Assembly: GCF_004187715.1 (NCBI RefSeq)
Contig: NZ_QZWF01000005.1
Coordinates: 434,001 to 498,000, forward strand
From: Streptomyces sp. F001
GTDB lineage: Bacteria; Actinomycetota; Actinomycetes; Streptomycetales; Streptomycetaceae
Direction: 5' to 3'
Length of the DNA stretch: 64,000 nucleotides
Numbering within the stretch: position 1 is the first letter of the stretch; the number at the start of each line of letters is the position of its first letter. The position numbers and the translations under genes are program-made. This document shows, in pieces, positions 62,848 through 64,000 of this stretch. A model generated the notes under the pieces. It was not told where the DNA came from. It ran no database searches and was given only the letters and a program-made list of their open reading frames with translations.

Positions 62848-62863
62848 TGTGACCCGCGTCACA
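62848..62863. promoter_or_regulatory. Crp-like site upstream of the secreted metalloprotease
   Basis: TGTGACCCGCGTCACA fits TGTGA-N6-TCACA exactly and extends to 7-bp arms (TTGTGAC/GTCACAA). Streptomyces Crp recognises GTG-N8-CAC-type sites. It is 160 bp upstream of the M6 protease start and about 135 bp from the TetR start. Confidence 0.55.
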
Positions 62864-63023
62864 AGGTCGGCCATATGGCCGTAAGGGCCCGCTGACCGGC
62901 GCTTACGCACCGGAAATTCCCACGATCGGTCGCCTCCAGCGCGCGCCCGCGCCCCACCCGGCACAGGGTGAGCGAGAGGGTGCAGCCGGAGGCCGGTGGC
63001 TGCCTGGAGCGAAAGGTCCAAGC

Positions 63024-64000
63024 ATGCAGCCGCAGTCGTCCAGCCATCGGATACGCAGGCGGCGTGCGGCCGCCCTCGCGGCGGTGACCGCGCTGACCTT
63101 CGCGCTCAGCACCTCGGCCGGAACGGGCCGGCACACGGCGGGCTCGATGTCGGCGGGGGCGCGTCCGCTCACCCTCCCGGCCCACCCCTCCCCCTCACCC
63201 CCTGCATGATCCGCAGCGACCTGGACATCCAGATGTCGGAGGGCATACCGACATCCGGCGGCTACTCCCGTTCCACCGGCACCGTCCGCGCGCTCACCCT
63301 GATGATCGACTTCTCGGACGCGCCCGGTCAGGGCAAGGCGATGGACCGCTTCCACGAGTTCTTCCCACAGACCCGGGAATGGTTCCGCACCAGCTCCTAC
63401 GGCCGCCTCGACTACCGGCCCGAGACCCCGGTCCGCGGCTGGCTGCGCATGCCGAAGTCGTTCAAGGCGTACGGCATAGAGCGCGGCGCGCCCTTCGAAC
63501 CCGGCTACCGCCGGCTGGTCCAGGACATCGTGGCGGAGACCGACACCAAGATCGACTTCCGCGCGTACGACCTGCTGAACGTGCTGGTGACGCCGAACGC
63601 GGGCCCGTCGGCGCTCGACACCGTCCTGTCCGTCACCTTCGCGGGCAACGGCGACGCACCCACGGCGGACGGCATACCCCTCGCGAACGCGTCCTTCGTC
63701 TACTCCCGCCAGGACGACGGCTCCGGCTCCTACGGCAAGACCGGCTTCCGCGTCCTGCCGCACGAGAACGGCCATGTCTTCGGGCTGCCCGACCTCTACA
63801 CCCAGGAGGGCGGGGGCGCGGTCGGCCACTGGGACATCATGAGCGAGGACTGGGGCGCCAACAACGACCTCCTCGGCTGGCACAAGTGGAAGCTCGGCTG
63901 GCTGGACGCGAAGCAGGTGAGCTGCGCCGCCGCCCACGGCACGACCGAGCACACGCTGACCCCGCTGGCCGACGAGGGCGGCCCGAAGCTCGTCTTCGTA
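63024..64000 (+). pseudogene. Secreted M6 family metalloprotease, apparent frameshift, cut by window end
   Basis: ATG 63024 begins a signal peptide (SSHRIRRRRAAALAAVTALTFALSTSAG). The frame then stops at 63207 (TGA), while the protease continues one base off from about 63195 (PCMIRSDLDIQMSEGIPTSGGYSRSTG...). One C seems missing in the CCCCTCCCCCTCACCCCC tract. The catalytic zinc site VLPHENGHVFGLPDLY lies near 63750-63800. The gene runs past 64000. A Crp-like palindrome lies upstream. Either a sequencing slip or a broken gene; the C-terminus is not visible. Confidence 0.8.

Overview
The window is high-GC actinobacterial chromosome and looks like Streptomyces: GTG/TTG starts are frequent, genes overlap by ATGA/GTGA, and it carries a group 2 sigma factor matching HrdD, a DUF6227 protein and a SepX/GlpR division protein. 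From memory (not checked), the core order galU-moeA ... 5-FTHF cyclo-ligase ... fru genes ... TetR-hrdD ... MarR-MFS-TetR follows the S. coelicolor SCO3178-SCO3208 stretch just before the CDA cluster.

Layout. 0-10 kb: a TetR gene divergent from a tricorn-type protease; a small charged protein; a coupled minus-strand operon (Baeyer-Villiger monooxygenase, alpha/beta hydrolase, SDR) divergent from a MerR gene; a lone large serine recombinase whose 3' end overlaps exodeoxyribonuclease III. 11-18 kb: GNAT, tRNA-Ala(CGC), then the block galU, moeA/glp, moaC, mog, rimJ-like, sepX/glpR, which joins molybdopterin-type genes to cell-division genes. 18-31 kb: housekeeping and envelope genes (penicillin acylase family, CPA1 antiporter, MFS, FmdB, MtnP, a SAF-domain protein, MscL, LtrA, P1 peptidase, L,D-transpeptidase, DUF6227). 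31.7-35.8 kb: fruR-fruK-fruA.

35.9-54.2 kb is an accessory island between fruR and the TetR-hrdD pair. Its first half is a four-gene overlapping operon: a TIR-like protein and a VMAP-type protein that share a related N-terminal domain, a MoxR-type AAA ATPase, and a vWA/NB-ARC/TPR protein of the FxsT type. It converges on an HExxH peptide-modification-type protein with a small FxsA-like peptide that lacks the FxSxx end; no radical SAM gene is present. After an MFS/WYL pair comes a second candidate RiPP system: a 33-residue Cys-rich peptide (not called by ordinary ORF cut-offs), an attenuator-like hairpin, an M50-type membrane metalloprotease with a PqqD/RRE-like N-terminus, a TPR protein and a flavin reductase, all on one strand. 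Decayed transposase genes close the island.

54-64 kb: TetR, hrdD with a textbook SigR-type promoter, GNAT, an extradiol-type dioxygenase divergent from MarR, a complete IS1634-type element with 16-bp inverted repeats and a 6-bp target duplication at the marR stop codon, an MFS pump with its TetR regulator, and a secreted M6 metalloprotease cut by the window end.

At least five genes carry an apparent single-base indel in or next to a G/C run (hydrolase, MerR, MoxR, WYL C-terminus, M6). Homopolymer sequencing error must be excluded before any of them is called a true pseudogene.
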